Shown here one piece after another: positions 1 to 8,640 of a stretch of 64,000 bases of DNA; positions within the stretch are counted from its first letter, which is position 1, and every line of letters begins with the position of its first letter. Both the position numbers and the translations under genes were made by a program. Below the pieces are notes generated by a model. The model was not told the DNA's origin. It ran no database searches and saw only the letters and a list, made by a program, of their open reading frames with translations. The DNA is from Brucella gallinifaecis (lineage in GTDB: Bacteria; Pseudomonadota; Alphaproteobacteria; Rhizobiales; Rhizobiaceae), in NCBI RefSeq assembly GCF_006476605.1, contig NZ_ML636803.1:1-64000 (forward strand), written 5' to 3'.

Positions 1-51
1 GTATGCTGTCACCAGTACACTTTGAACAGAACCACAAAATGAAGACGAAGA

Positions 52-666
52 GTGTCTAATAAACTCGGGGCTATTCATAGTCATGGTGAAGCAGAGACGG
101 TTGCCCCACATGATCATGGGCAAGATTCTGCCAATGAGGGTGAAGAAGAGGATGGCGCTGAGCTGCCATTTGGTCGTTTTGGCAATACATTGCTTGCCAA
201 TCTCGTGGCCGGTGCCGGTTTTGCACTGCTTCTGGGTGGGGTTGCGCTGCTTGTTGGACGACGTATTACGCCGCAGAACGGTCTTTTCTGGGGGGTAGCC
301 GGTTTCTTTGCAGCCGCTTTTCTGCCAGCTCTAGGGCTTTCGCCGGAACTGCCTGCAATGCCTGCCGCTGATCTTGCTCAACGTCAGCTATGGTGGATTT
401 CGACTGTCGTGTTAAGCGGCGCGGGTATTTATCTGCTGGTTTTACGTGGCGAGATCGTTTCTAAAATTCTTGGGCTTGTGCTGATTATTGCACCGCATCT
501 TTATGGCGCACCGCATCCTGAAGATATTGCATCGCCGATACCTTCACTGCTTGCTTCGCAATATGCTGTCGCATCACTTGCAACAAACCTGTTCATGTGG
601 GCCGTTATCGGGCTTGCGCTTGGCTGGTTCATTCAGGCTTATGCAAAGTCTGAAGTTGAAGGTTGA
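52..666 (+). CDS. cbtA: Cobalt transporter subunit CbtA (5' end disrupted)
   Basis: Membrane protein of the CbtA family, thought to import cobalt for B12 synthesis together with CbtB. The frame from the GTG at 52 encodes an acidic, His-containing N-terminal stretch and about five hydrophobic segments, with a PHPED motif before the last one. The usual first transmembrane helix would lie upstream. An in-frame stop at 40-42 closes this frame, but the other two frames between 3 and 52 continue the family-like sequence (SPVHFE, then AE after one added base, then NEDEE). I infer two one-base losses, or sequence errors, at about 26 and 51. The gene overlaps the TTG alternative start of the next gene and heads the cob operon. 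Family is clear; whether it is intact is not. Confidence 0.72.
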   Translation: MSNKLGAIHSHGEAETVAPHDHGQDSANEGEEEDGAELPFGRFGNTLLANLVAGAGFALLLGGVALLVGRRITPQNGLFWGVAGFFAAAFLPALGLSPELPAMPAADLAQRQLWWISTVVLSGAGIYLLVLRGEIVSKILGLVLIIAPHLYGAPHPEDIASPIPSLLASQYAVASLATNLFMWAVIGLALGWFIQAYAKSEVEG

Positions 667-671
667 AAGAT

Positions 672-1205
672 ATGGCTCTGCCCGGAACTAAAAATGCAAA
701 CATCACGCTGGTTCTTGGCGGAGCCCGTTCTGGTAAATCATCTTATGCAGAGAAACTGGTTGAAAACTCTGCTCTTCAGCCGGTTTACCTCGCGACTGGA
801 CGCGCATTTGATCAGGAAATGGAAAGCCGTATCTCTATTCACCGCGATCGCCGCGGAAATGAATGGAAGACGATAGAAGAGCCGCTCAATCTTGTGGGAG
901 CGCTCGCAAAACACGCGCGGCATGACAGTTTTGTGCTGGTTGATTGCCTGACGCTCTGGATCACCAATCTGATGATGGCAGAGCAAAATATCGCTGCTGA
1001 GACTGAAGCCCTGATCAAGGCATTGCCGACGCTTTCAGGACCAGTTGTTTTCGTGTCAAACGAAGTTGGCATGGGGATTGTGCCGGAAAACCGGATGGCG
1101 CGAGAGTTTCGCGATTCCGCCGGTTTCTTGCATCAGGCCATGGCATCAGTGGCGGATGAAGTTTATTTGTTGGTGGCTGGTCTGCCACTCAAAGTGAAGG
1201 GATAA
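672..1205 (+). CDS. cobU: Adenosylcobinamide kinase / GTP:adenosylcobinamide-phosphate guanylyltransferase
   Basis: Bifunctional enzyme (CobU in Salmonella, CobP in Pseudomonas denitrificans) that phosphorylates adenosylcobinamide and transfers GMP to it, activating it for lower-ligand attachment. The P-loop GGARSGKSS is near residue 15, and the family motif [20 protein letters not shown] is in the C-terminal third. At 177 residues it has the usual length. I chose the ATG at 672 over a TTG at 663 because MALPGT leads directly into the P-loop strand and the TTG would overlap cbtA. It follows cbtA by 5 bases and precedes cobW by 4, so it is cotranscribed. Confidence 0.93.
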   Translation: MALPGTKNANITLVLGGARSGKSSYAEKLVENSALQPVYLATGRAFDQEMESRISIHRDRRGNEWKTIEEPLNLVGALAKHARHDSFVLVDCLTLWITNLMMAEQNIAAETEALIKALPTLSGPVVFVSNEVGMGIVPENRMAREFRDSAGFLHQAMASVADEVYLLVAGLPLKVKG

Positions 1206-1209
1206 TTCG

Positions 1210-2265
1210 ATGCGTGGACAAAAGATTCCAGCAACCGTGATTACCGGATTCTTAGGTTCCGGCAAGACAACGATGATCCGCAATCTGCTGGAAAATGCCA
1301 ATGGCAAGCGTATTGCGCTCATCATTAATGAGTTTGGCGATCTGGGCGTCGATGGCGGGATTCTGAAAGGCTGCGGCATTGAAAGCTGCCGGGAGGAGGA
1401 TGTGATCGAGCTTAACAATGGTTGTATCTGCTGCACCGTTGCTGATGATTTCATTCCGACCATGACCAAACTTCTCGACCGCGCGGATCGTCCTGATCAT
1501 ATTGTGATCGAAACCTCGGGTCTGGCATTGCCACAGCCGCTGGTGGCTGCTTTCAACTGGCCTGAAATCAAGACACAGGTGACAGTCGATGGCGTGGTGA
1601 CGGTTATCGATGCGAGCGCCGTTGCCGAAGGTCGTTTTGCTGATGACCACGACAAGGTGGATGCGCAGCGTGCAGCCGACTCTTCTCTTGATCACGAAAG
1701 CCCGTTAGAGGAACTTTTTGAGGATCAGATTCATGCAGCCGACCTTATTGTTCTGAACAAGGCCGATCTCGTTGATCCCTCCAAACTTGATAGCGTCAAG
1801 GCCGATGTGGCTGAGCGCTCAACGCGTCGCGTCAACATGGTACCGGCAAGTTTTGGCAAGCTTGGTGCCGATGTTTTGCTGGGGCTTGGCGTGGGGACGG
1901 AAGACGATATTGCCAATCGTAAATCGCATCATGAAATTCATCACGCCGATGGCCATGAGCATGATCATGACGAGTTTGAAAGCTTTGTCGTTGAAGCGGG
2001 TTCGGTTGCTGATCCCAAAGCATTTAGCGAAAAGTTGAAAAGCATAATAGCGCAACATGATATTCTGCGTCTCAAAGGCTTTTTCTATGTACCGGGCAAG
2101 CCCATGCGTCTGGTTGTGCAGGCCGTCGGGCCGCGTATTGAGCATTATTTCGATCGACCATGGGGCAAAAGCGAGCTGCGCAATACGCGTCTTGTCGTCA
2201 TTGGTCTGCATGAAATCGATAAGCAGGCAATCACCAAAGCCGTGAAAGATGCTGTTGCTTCGTGA
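1210..2265 (+). CDS. cobW: Cobalamin biosynthesis GTP-binding metallochaperone CobW
   Basis: G3E-family GTPase thought to deliver cobalt to the CobNST chelatase. The Walker A motif GFLGSGKTT is at about residues 13-21, the metal-binding GCICC motif near 72, an NKAD base-recognition motif near 181, and a C-terminal CobW_C domain follows a metal-binding His/Asp run (HHEIHHADGHEHDHDE, about residues 237-252). The length of 351 residues is normal. It sits between cobU and cobN, as in other Rhizobiales, and its stop is 97 bases from cobN. Confidence 0.95.
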   Translation: MRGQKIPATVITGFLGSGKTTMIRNLLENANGKRIALIINEFGDLGVDGGILKGCGIESCREEDVIELNNGCICCTVADDFIPTMTKLLDRADRPDHIVIETSGLALPQPLVAAFNWPEIKTQVTVDGVVTVIDASAVAEGRFADDHDKVDAQRAADSSLDHESPLEELFEDQIHAADLIVLNKADLVDPSKLDSVKADVAERSTRRVNMVPASFGKLGADVLLGLGVGTEDDIANRKSHHEIHHADGHEHDHDEFESFVVEAGSVADPKAFSEKLKSIIAQHDILRLKGFFYVPGKPMRLVVQAVGPRIEHYFDRPWGKSELRNTRLVVIGLHEIDKQAITKAVKDAVAS

Positions 2266-2311
2266 GGAACGATTGTGAAGTGACTAAACATCGCACTCGC
2301 ATCGCTTTTCT

Positions 2312-2360
2312 GAGCATAATCTGTTCCGAAAACCGGTTCCCACTTTTCGGGATTATGCTC
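2312..2360. repeat. Rhizobiales intergenic palindrome before cobN
   Basis: Imperfect palindrome with outer arms GAGCATAATC and GATTATGCTC and inner arms CCGAAAA and TTTTCGG around an ACCGGTTCCCAC core. This core type is scattered through many Rhizobiales genomes as short intergenic mosaic repeats. It ends two bases before the cobN start codon and so fills the place of the ribosome-binding site. Confidence 0.8.
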
Positions 2361-2362
2361 TG

Positions 2363-5300
2363 ATGCATCTTTTACTTGCCCAGAAAGGAACGATAAGCGA
2401 CGGCGATGAGGCTGTCGACCTTGGCCAGACGCCGGGTGATATATTGTTCCTTTCCGCTGCCGATACGGAGCTGGCCAGTCTTTCACAGGCCTACAGGTTT
2501 GTGAAGGAAGGGCCAAGTCTCCGGCTCGCCAATTTCTTAAGCCTCACACATCCCATGTCGGTTGATGCTTATGTCGAGCGTACAGCACAATATGCGAAGC
2601 TTATTATTGTGCGGATTATTGGTGGTGAGACCTATTGGCCTTATGGGCTTGAAGCGCTTCATGCCTGTGCGGTTTCGCGTGGCATTAAAATTGCCGTGCT
2701 GCCGGGCGATGACAAGCCTGATTACGGATTGACAAGGTTTTCAAACGTGTCAGCGCAGGAGCGGGATGCGCTCTGGCAATATCTGATCGAGGGGGGGGCT
2801 GCCAATACGTTGCGCTTTCTCGATTATTGTCGCGCTTTGATTGATGAAAGCGAAAAGCCGGAAGAGGCGGCACCGCTTCTGAAGGCAGGATTATGGTGGC
2901 CGGACATGGCTGCACCTTCGCTTGATCTGATCCGCCAGCAATGGAAGAATGCTGATGCGCCTGCTGCCGCAATTATCTTTTATCGGGCGCTGGTGCAGAG
3001 CGGGCAGACACAGCCGGTGGAAGCACTCATCAATGCATTACAGGCCAAAGATCTGAACCCTGTCCCGATCTTTGTTTCAAGCCTCAAGGATCGGCTTTCG
3101 GCAGCGGTTGTCGATGGTCTGTTTGAAGATTGTCAGCCGGATATTGTGTTGAACGCAACCGGCTTTGCTATTTCATCGCCGGGGGCGGAGCGTAAACCGA
3201 CCGTGCTGGATAAGCGCGGCAATATGGTTTTGCAGGTGATTTTTTCCGGCACTCCAAAAGCGACCTGGCAAGCATCACAGCAGGGGTTGCTGGCACGTGA
3301 TCTTGCAATGAATGTGGCGCTGCCGGAGGTGGATGGCCGTGTGCTGTCGCGTGCGGTGTCGTTCAAATCGGCCAAGCAATTTGATAGCGGCGTTGAAGCC
3401 AATATTGTCACCCATGAGCCGGATTCCGGTCGCGTGGCTTTTGTTGCGGAACTGGCAGCAAACTGGGTGCGCCTCAAGCGCAAATCGCAGTCAGAACGTC
3501 GCGTGGCGCTTATCCTCGCCAATTATCCCAATCGCGATGGAAGGCTGGGCAATGGCGTTGGTCTTGATACGCCAGCGGGAACTGTCGAGGTGCTGCGTGC
3601 CATGGAAGGTGAGGGGTATCAGGTGGGTGATGTGCCTGCCAATAGTGATGCTTTCATGCAGCTTTTGATGGCTGGGCCAACCAATGCCGCGCGTGATGGG
3701 CGTTTAATTCGCGAAGTCATTTCTCTCAATCAATACAAGGCTTTCTTTGCAAAGCTTTCCAGTGTGATTCAGGTGGAGATTGAAACCCGCTGGGGCAGCC
3801 CGCAGAATGATCCGTTCTATGATGCTGAGCGGAATGGTTTTGCACTGCCGCTGATGAAAATGGGCGAAACCATTGCCGGTATTCAGCCGGCACGCGGCTA
3901 TAATATCGATCCGAAAGAGACCTATCACTCGCCCGATCTGGTGCCGCCGCATGGCTATATCGCGTTTTATGCTTATTTGCGCGACGTGGCGAAGATTGAT
4001 GTCATCGTGCATATGGGCAAGCATGGCAATCTGGAATGGTTGCCGGGTAAAGCCTTGGCACTGTCGGAAAACTGTTACCCGGAAGCAGTGTTCGGGCCTA
4101 TGCCGCATGTCTATCCGTTTATTGTCAATGATCCGGGTGAAGGCACGCAGGCCAAACGTCGTGCCGGGGCTGTGATCATCGATCATCTGACACCGCCGCT
4201 CACACGCGCTGAAAGCTATGGTCCGCTCAAGGATCTGGAAGCACTGGTCGATGAATATTATGAGGCGTCGGGCGTCGATCCGCGCCGCCTGCTGCGTTTG
4301 AAAGCGCAGATATTGGATCTCGTGCGCGATATTGGTCTTGATCGAGATGCTGGTATCCATGATCATGATGATGAAGACATGGCTCTGCAAAAGCTGGACG
4401 CCTATCTTTGTGATCTCAAGGAAATGCAGATCCGCGATGGGCTGCATATTTTTGGTCTCGCGCCGCAAGGGCGCTTGCTCACCGATTTGCTTGTAGCGCT
4501 TGCTCGTGTCCCGCGGGGCATTCCTGTTGCGCTGGGTGGTTTGCCGGGCGAACAAAGCTTGCAACGGGCAATCGCCCGGGATGCAGGCCTTGGTGAAGAT
4601 TTTGATCCGCTCGATTGTGTTATGGCTGAACCGTGGGCTGGACCAAAGCCTGCATTGCTGGAAGCAGCAAGTTCTGTGAGCTGGCGTATCAAAGGTGATA
4701 CGGTTGAACGTATCGAATTGCTTGCAGCTCAACTTGTTGAAGGCATAGTAGATTGTCCAAAAGAATGGGCGCAGACCAGCGCGGTATTGCAATCCATTAA
4801 TGAACATTTGCGGCCCATGGTGACATCCTGCGGAGCATCGGAGATTGAAGGTTTTCTATCTGCTATTTCAGGACGGTTTGTGCCGCCGGGACCATCGGGT
4901 GCACCAACGCGGGGACGACCTGATGTACTGCCGACCGGTCGTAATTTCTTTTCAACTGACAGCCGGGCTGTGCCGACACCGGCCGCCTGGGAGCTGGGTC
5001 GTAAATCAGCCGAATTGCTGATCACGCGCTATACGCAGGATCATGGAGAGTGGCCGACTTCGTTTGGCTTGACAGCTTGGGGCACGTCCAACATGCGCAC
5101 CGGCGGCGATGATATAGCACAGGCTTTGGCATTGATCGGTGTGAAGCCGATCTGGGATATGGCTTCGCGCCGTGTCACTGGCTACGAGATTGTGCCTCTG
5201 CCCAAGCTCGGGCGTCCTCGCGTGGATGTGACGCTGCGTATTTCCGGTTTCTTTCGCGATGCTTTCCCGGAACAGATCGCCTTGTTTGACAAGGCAGTGC

Positions 5301-6130
5301 GCGCTGTCGGTTCACTTGATGAAGATGTGGAAGACAATCCCATTGCCAGCCGCATCAAAGCCGAACAGAAACGGCTTATCGCATCGGGTGCCGATGAAAA
5401 GACCGCTGAACGCCGTGCCGGATATCGTGTATTTGGCTCAAAGCCTGGTGCCTATGGCGCTGGTTTGCAGGCACTGATTGACGAAAATGACTGGGCTGGC
5501 CGCAATGAGCTGGCGGAAGCCTGGCTTGTCTGGGGTGGTTATGCCTATGGCGCGGGGGAAGAGGGGCAGGCAGAACGCGGGCTGCTTGAAGAACGGCTTC
5601 GCTCTGTGCAGGCGGTTGTGCAAAATCAGGATAATCGCGAGCATGATCTGCTCGACAGCGATGATTACTATCAGTTTGAAGGGGGGATGGCTGCGACGGT
5701 TGAAAATCTCACCGGTGTCATGCCAACAGTCTATCACAATGATCACTCAAAGCCTGAAAAGCCGGTGATACGCACGCTTGAAGAAGAACTGGCGCGGGTT
5801 GTGCGTGGCCGGGCAGTCAATCCGAAATGGATCGCTGGCGTGATGCGCCACGGCTATAAGGGTGCCGTCGAGATTGCCGCAACTGTTGATTATCTTTTCG
5901 CCTTCGCAGCGACCACTGGCAAGGTGGGCAATCATCATTTCGAGGCTGTTTATCAGGCCTATATTGCCGATAAAGCAGTGCATGATTTTATGCTTGATAA
6001 AAATCCGGCAGCCCTCGCTGAAACTGCCTCAAAGCTCAATGATGCCATTGAGCGTGGCTTCTGGGTTCCGCGGTCCAATTCCGCGCGGTTTGAGCTGGAA
6101 AGTCTTATGAAATTGAGTCCGGGCGCTTGA
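2363..6130 (+). CDS. cobN: Cobaltochelatase subunit CobN
   Basis: Large subunit of the ATP-dependent aerobic cobalt chelatase CobNST, which inserts Co2+ into hydrogenobyrinic acid a,c-diamide in the cytoplasm. The 1255-residue protein is collinear with the CobN/magnesium-chelatase H family and carries the conserved block HMGKHGNLEWLPGK near residue 550. The start MHLLLAQKG matches the usual N-terminus. No clear Shine-Dalgarno is present: a palindromic repeat abuts the ATG, leaving only a weak CGGGA about 9 bases upstream. CobS and CobT, the AAA+ partners, are not in this window. cobO follows after 57 bases. Confidence 0.96.
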   Translation: MHLLLAQKGTISDGDEAVDLGQTPGDILFLSAADTELASLSQAYRFVKEGPSLRLANFLSLTHPMSVDAYVERTAQYAKLIIVRIIGGETYWPYGLEALHACAVSRGIKIAVLPGDDKPDYGLTRFSNVSAQERDALWQYLIEGGAANTLRFLDYCRALIDESEKPEEAAPLLKAGLWWPDMAAPSLDLIRQQWKNADAPAAAIIFYRALVQSGQTQPVEALINALQAKDLNPVPIFVSSLKDRLSAAVVDGLFEDCQPDIVLNATGFAISSPGAERKPTVLDKRGNMVLQVIFSGTPKATWQASQQGLLARDLAMNVALPEVDGRVLSRAVSFKSAKQFDSGVEANIVTHEPDSGRVAFVAELAANWVRLKRKSQSERRVALILANYPNRDGRLGNGVGLDTPAGTVEVLRAMEGEGYQVGDVPANSDAFMQLLMAGPTNAARDGRLIREVISLNQYKAFFAKLSSVIQVEIETRWGSPQNDPFYDAERNGFALPLMKMGETIAGIQPARGYNIDPKETYHSPDLVPPHGYIAFYAYLRDVAKIDVIVHMGKHGNLEWLPGKALALSENCYPEAVFGPMPHVYPFIVNDPGEGTQAKRRAGAVIIDHLTPPLTRAESYGPLKDLEALVDEYYEASGVDPRRLLRLKAQILDLVRDIGLDRDAGIHDHDDEDMALQKLDAYLCDLKEMQIRDGLHIFGLAPQGRLLTDLLVALARVPRGIPVALGGLPGEQSLQRAIARDAGLGEDFDPLDCVMAEPWAGPKPALLEAASSVSWRIKGDTVERIELLAAQLVEGIVDCPKEWAQTSAVLQSINEHLRPMVTSCGASEIEGFLSAISGRFVPPGPSGAPTRGRPDVLPTGRNFFSTDSRAVPTPAAWELGRKSAELLITRYTQDHGEWPTSFGLTAWGTSNMRTGGDDIAQALALIGVKPIWDMASRRVTGYEIVPLPKLGRPRVDVTLRISGFFRDAFPEQIALFDKAVRAVGSLDEDVEDNPIASRIKAEQKRLIASGADEKTAERRAGYRVFGSKPGAYGAGLQALIDENDWAGRNELAEAWLVWGGYAYGAGEEGQAERGLLEERLRSVQAVVQNQDNREHDLLDSDDYYQFEGGMAATVENLTGVMPTVYHNDHSKPEKPVIRTLEEELARVVRGRAVNPKWIAGVMRHGYKGAVEIAATVDYLFAFAATTGKVGNHHFEAVYQAYIADKAVHDFMLDKNPAALAETASKLNDAIERGFWVPRSNSARFELESLMKLSPGA

Positions 6131-6131
6131 T

Positions 6132-6156
6132 TCCGAAAAGTTGCAGACTTTTCGGA
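6132..6156. repeat. Short palindromic repeat between cobN and cobO
   Basis: Perfect 10-bp arms TCCGAAAAGT and ACTTTTCGGA around a TGCAG loop, starting two bases after the cobN stop and followed by a GATCATGCGTTAAAA tail. It belongs to the same repeat type as the element before cobN (shared CCGAAAA/TTTTCGG core). It lies in the only sizeable gap of the cobN-cobO pair and could stabilise or trim the transcript. Confidence 0.7.
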
Positions 6157-6187
6157 TAAGATCATGCGTTAAAAATGGAGACATTAA

Positions 6188-6826
6188 ATGGCTGAGAAAT
6201 CTGCAAAACTTCTTTCAATGACGGAAGAGGAACTGAATGCCCGTCACGCAGATAAAATGCGCAAGAAGAAAGCGGCACGCGACAAGATTCAGGCCACAAA
6301 GACCGATGAAAAAGGCCTTGTTATTGTCCATACGGGCAAGGGCAAAGGCAAGTCGAGCGCAGGCTTCGGCATGGTTTTTCGCGCCCTTGGTCATGGTATG
6401 AAAATCGGTGTTGTACAGTTTGTCAAAGGCTCATGGGATACAGGCGAGCGCTGGGTTTTGGAAAAATTCCCGGATCAGGTGACAATTTCGGCTCTTGGCG
6501 AAGGCTTTACATGGGAAACGCAGGATCGGGCGCGTGACATTGCCATGGCACGTGGAGCATGGGAGCAGGCCAAAGCCATGATCCTTGATGAAAGCTACGA
6601 CATGGTGCTTTGCGATGAGCTTAATATCGTATTGCGCTATGACTATCTGCCGGTTCAGGAAATCATTGATGTGCTGGCAGTCAAGCCCAGGATGAAACAC
6701 GTCATCATCACTGGCCGCAATGCGAAGGATGAGTTGATCGAGTTTGCTGATCTTGTGACTGAAATGGAAATGATCAAACATCCGTTCCGATCAGGTGTGA
6801 AGGCGCAAAAGGGAATTGAGTTCTGA
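6188..6826 (+). CDS. cobO: Cob(I)yrinic acid a,c-diamide adenosyltransferase
   Basis: Transfers the 5'-deoxyadenosyl group of ATP to cob(I)yrinic acid a,c-diamide or cobinamide, forming the Co-C bond. The unusual P-loop HTGKGKGKSS is at about residues 43-52, and the conserved DELN block of the BtuR/CobO family is near residue 140. At 212 residues it has normal length. The N-terminal 25 residues are basic and charged, as in other CobO proteins. SD-like GGAGA lies 9 bases upstream. It works after CobNST and the corrin reductase CobR, both represented in this cluster. Confidence 0.96.
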   Translation: MAEKSAKLLSMTEEELNARHADKMRKKKAARDKIQATKTDEKGLVIVHTGKGKGKSSAGFGMVFRALGHGMKIGVVQFVKGSWDTGERWVLEKFPDQVTISALGEGFTWETQDRARDIAMARGAWEQAKAMILDESYDMVLCDELNIVLRYDYLPVQEIIDVLAVKPRMKHVIITGRNAKDELIEFADLVTEMEMIKHPFRSGVKAQKGIEF

Positions 6827-6828
6827 TC

Positions 6829-7257
6829 ATGGTAGCGAGCTGGCAATTCTGGGCATTAATGTCGGCAGTTTTTGCTGCCTTGACGGCGATATTCGCCAAA
6901 GTGGGTATTCAGGGGATCAATTCAGATTTTGCAACGCTGGTTCGTACGCTGGTGATCATCGGGGCATTATGCCTGTTTCTCACCGTGACGGGCCAATGGC
7001 AGAAGCCCGGCGAGATTTCTGCAAAGTCCTGGGTGTTTCTTGTGCTTTCCGGTCTTGCGACCGGCGCGTCATGGCTTGCCTATTTCCGGGCGTTGCAGAT
7101 CGGTGATGCATCCCGTGTTGCGCCTGTCGATAAATTGTCGGTTGTGTTGGTTGCGTTATTTGGTGCAGCATTTCTTGGCGAGCGGATGTCTGCAATCAAC
7201 TGGCTTGGCATTATCTTGATTGGTTGTGGCGTCGTGCTGGTAGCGCTGAGAGTTTAG
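6829..7257 (+). CDS. EamA-domain membrane protein (half-size)
   Basis: Small membrane protein of 142 residues with one EamA unit of about five hydrophobic helices (about residues 4-24, 36-55, 67-88, 95-112, 118-139). Full-length DMT transporters carry two such units, so this one probably works as a dimer. The start lies two bases after the cobO stop, so it is translated with the cob operon. The conserved RVAPVDKLSVV and GERM motifs support the family. The substrate is unknown; its place in the operon only hints at a role linked to B12 precursors or cobalt. Its 3' end overlaps the convergent gene by four bases. Confidence 0.8.
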   Translation: MVASWQFWALMSAVFAALTAIFAKVGIQGINSDFATLVRTLVIIGALCLFLTVTGQWQKPGEISAKSWVFLVLSGLATGASWLAYFRALQIGDASRVAPVDKLSVVLVALFGAAFLGERMSAINWLGIILIGCGVVLVALRV

Positions 7258-8069
7258 AAGCCGATTATCTGGCGGATTGGATTGCTGGGTTCCATCAGCA
7301 AACGCACAGCAAGAGCCAAGCTCACCACAATCAGTAATGGCTTGATAATGCGTGAGCCAATCTTCATGGCAAGGCTTGCGCCGATCTGTGCACCGATAAA
7401 CTGGGCGATTCCCATGCAGATGCCGATTTTCCAGTTGATCACGCCGACCAGCGCGAAAGTGGCAAAGCCGCCGACATTTGATGCGCAGTTCAGCAATTTG
7501 GTATGGGCGGTTGCTTTCAATACGCCGTAGCCTGCAAGGGCAACAAAGGCCAGCATGAAAAATGAGCCGGTGCCAGGGCCGAAAAGGCCATCGTAAAAGC
7601 CGATTAGCGGCACAAGCGTGACGCCAAACAGGAATGGGCCCATACGGCGTGCACGATCCAGATCACCAAGGCTTGGCTTTACAGCAAAATAAATGGCAAT
7701 AGCGATCAGCAGAATTGGCAGTGCTGCACGCATGATGTCGACGGGCAGGACAGTTGCTAAAAGTGCACCGAGAACTGAGCCGACCAGCGATGCAATGGCC
7801 TCGGGCCATTGCTCCTTGATGTTGACATGACCTTTGCGTGCATAGGCGATTGTGGCAGAGGAGGAGCCGAACAGTCCCTGAAGTTTGTTGGTGCCAAGTG
7901 CTTCGACAGGCGGCACGCCGGCCAGCAGTAAAGCGGGGATGGTAATCATACCGCCTCCGCCTGCGATGGAATCGATGATGCCCGCTATGAAGGCAGCCAT
8001 AGTTAAGAGCAGCGTTAATGTATCGAAGAATTCAAGCATCGGTGGGTCCAGCAAAAGGTGATGCAACAT
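7254..8069 (-). CDS. TSUP family permease (TauE/SafE-like)
   Basis: Integral membrane protein of the sulfite exporter TauE/SafE family, 271 residues and about eight hydrophobic segments. The family feature GIIDSIAGGGGMITIPALLL lies in the first repeat, with LGTNKLQG shortly after and FYDGLFGPGTGSFF opening the second half. Family members export sulfite or small organic acids, or import sulfur compounds; the substrate cannot be read here. An internal ATG at 8039 (MLEFFD) is an equally possible start, and neither start has a strong SD. It is the only leftward gene in this part of the cluster and is probably unrelated to B12. Confidence 0.85.
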   Translation of the reverse strand: MLHHLLLDPPMLEFFDTLTLLLTMAAFIAGIIDSIAGGGGMITIPALLLAGVPPVEALGTNKLQGLFGSSSATIAYARKGHVNIKEQWPEAIASLVGSVLGALLATVLPVDIMRAALPILLIAIAIYFAVKPSLGDLDRARRMGPFLFGVTLVPLIGFYDGLFGPGTGSFFMLAFVALAGYGVLKATAHTKLLNCASNVGGFATFALVGVINWKIGICMGIAQFIGAQIGASLAMKIGSRIIKPLLIVVSLALAVRLLMEPSNPIRQIIGF

Positions 8070-8190
8070 AGAACAAGCAATCTGATTGTGCCAGATAAGT
8101 TATGTGAGGAACGAGCAGGTGCTTGCGTTGTTTTTTTGTTCAGGCATCATTATTGATTAAAGTCAGGTTGATCACAGGAGACAGTTCCCC

Positions 8191-8640
8191 ATGAGCGAAA
8201 GCATTTTCGAACGTATTACTGCGTTTCTCAGCAAAAAGAGTGCTGTGCAGCGCGTTGCCGAGGATCCGGCGCTTGCTTCGGAACTGTTGCTTCTGCTTCA
8301 TGTCGTATTTGCTGATGGTGATCGTCATCCGGCAGAAATAGCAACTTTTAGACAAATCGTTTCTGAAAGTTTTGGTATATCCGCTGAGGAATTGCCGGAA
8401 GTGACCGAATATCTGAAAGATTTTGGTTATGAGACCACAACGAAGCAGGCGGCTTCCATGCTGGCTGAAATGGCGCCTGAACGTCGTGCATCCTTGTTGC
8501 GCGATCTGTTACGCATAGCGCAGGCAGATGATCATGTTGATCAATCCGAGACAGCCATGATCAAGCGCATTGCAGATGTTCTTGGTGTTACGGCAGAAGA
8601 TTTGCGAAACGCACAACAGCCGGTTTCCCGTGAAGGCTGA
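8191..8640 (+). CDS. TerB-like (tellurite resistance family) protein
   Basis: Soluble helical protein of 149 residues with the TerB signature: an acidic metal-binding motif VVFADGDRHPAE near residue 40 and a second repeat RIAQADDHVDQSE near residue 111. TerB-like proteins bind divalent metals, often linked to membrane stress responses. An SD-like CAGGAGAC lies about 10 bases upstream. The last 11 bases overlap the start of cobE in another frame, which suggests coupled translation. The spacer before it holds a weak hairpin followed by seven T's (8110-8137), possibly a small attenuator. The exact function is not known. Confidence 0.82.
   Translation: MSESIFERITAFLSKKSAVQRVAEDPALASELLLLLHVVFADGDRHPAEIATFRQIVSESFGISAEELPEVTEYLKDFGYETTTKQAASMLAEMAPERRASLLRDLLRIAQADDHVDQSETAMIKRIADVLGVTAEDLRNAQQPVSREG

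Noticed and set aside
2266-2362. Cobalamin riboswitch before cobN or in other cob spacers
   Set aside because: The spacers inside the cluster are too short, and I found no GCCACTG-type B12 box; any riboswitch would lie upstream of the window start.
3704-4807. Leftward frame of 367 codons inside cobN
   Set aside because: Antisense to a conserved part of CobN, no recognisable protein, and biased composition.
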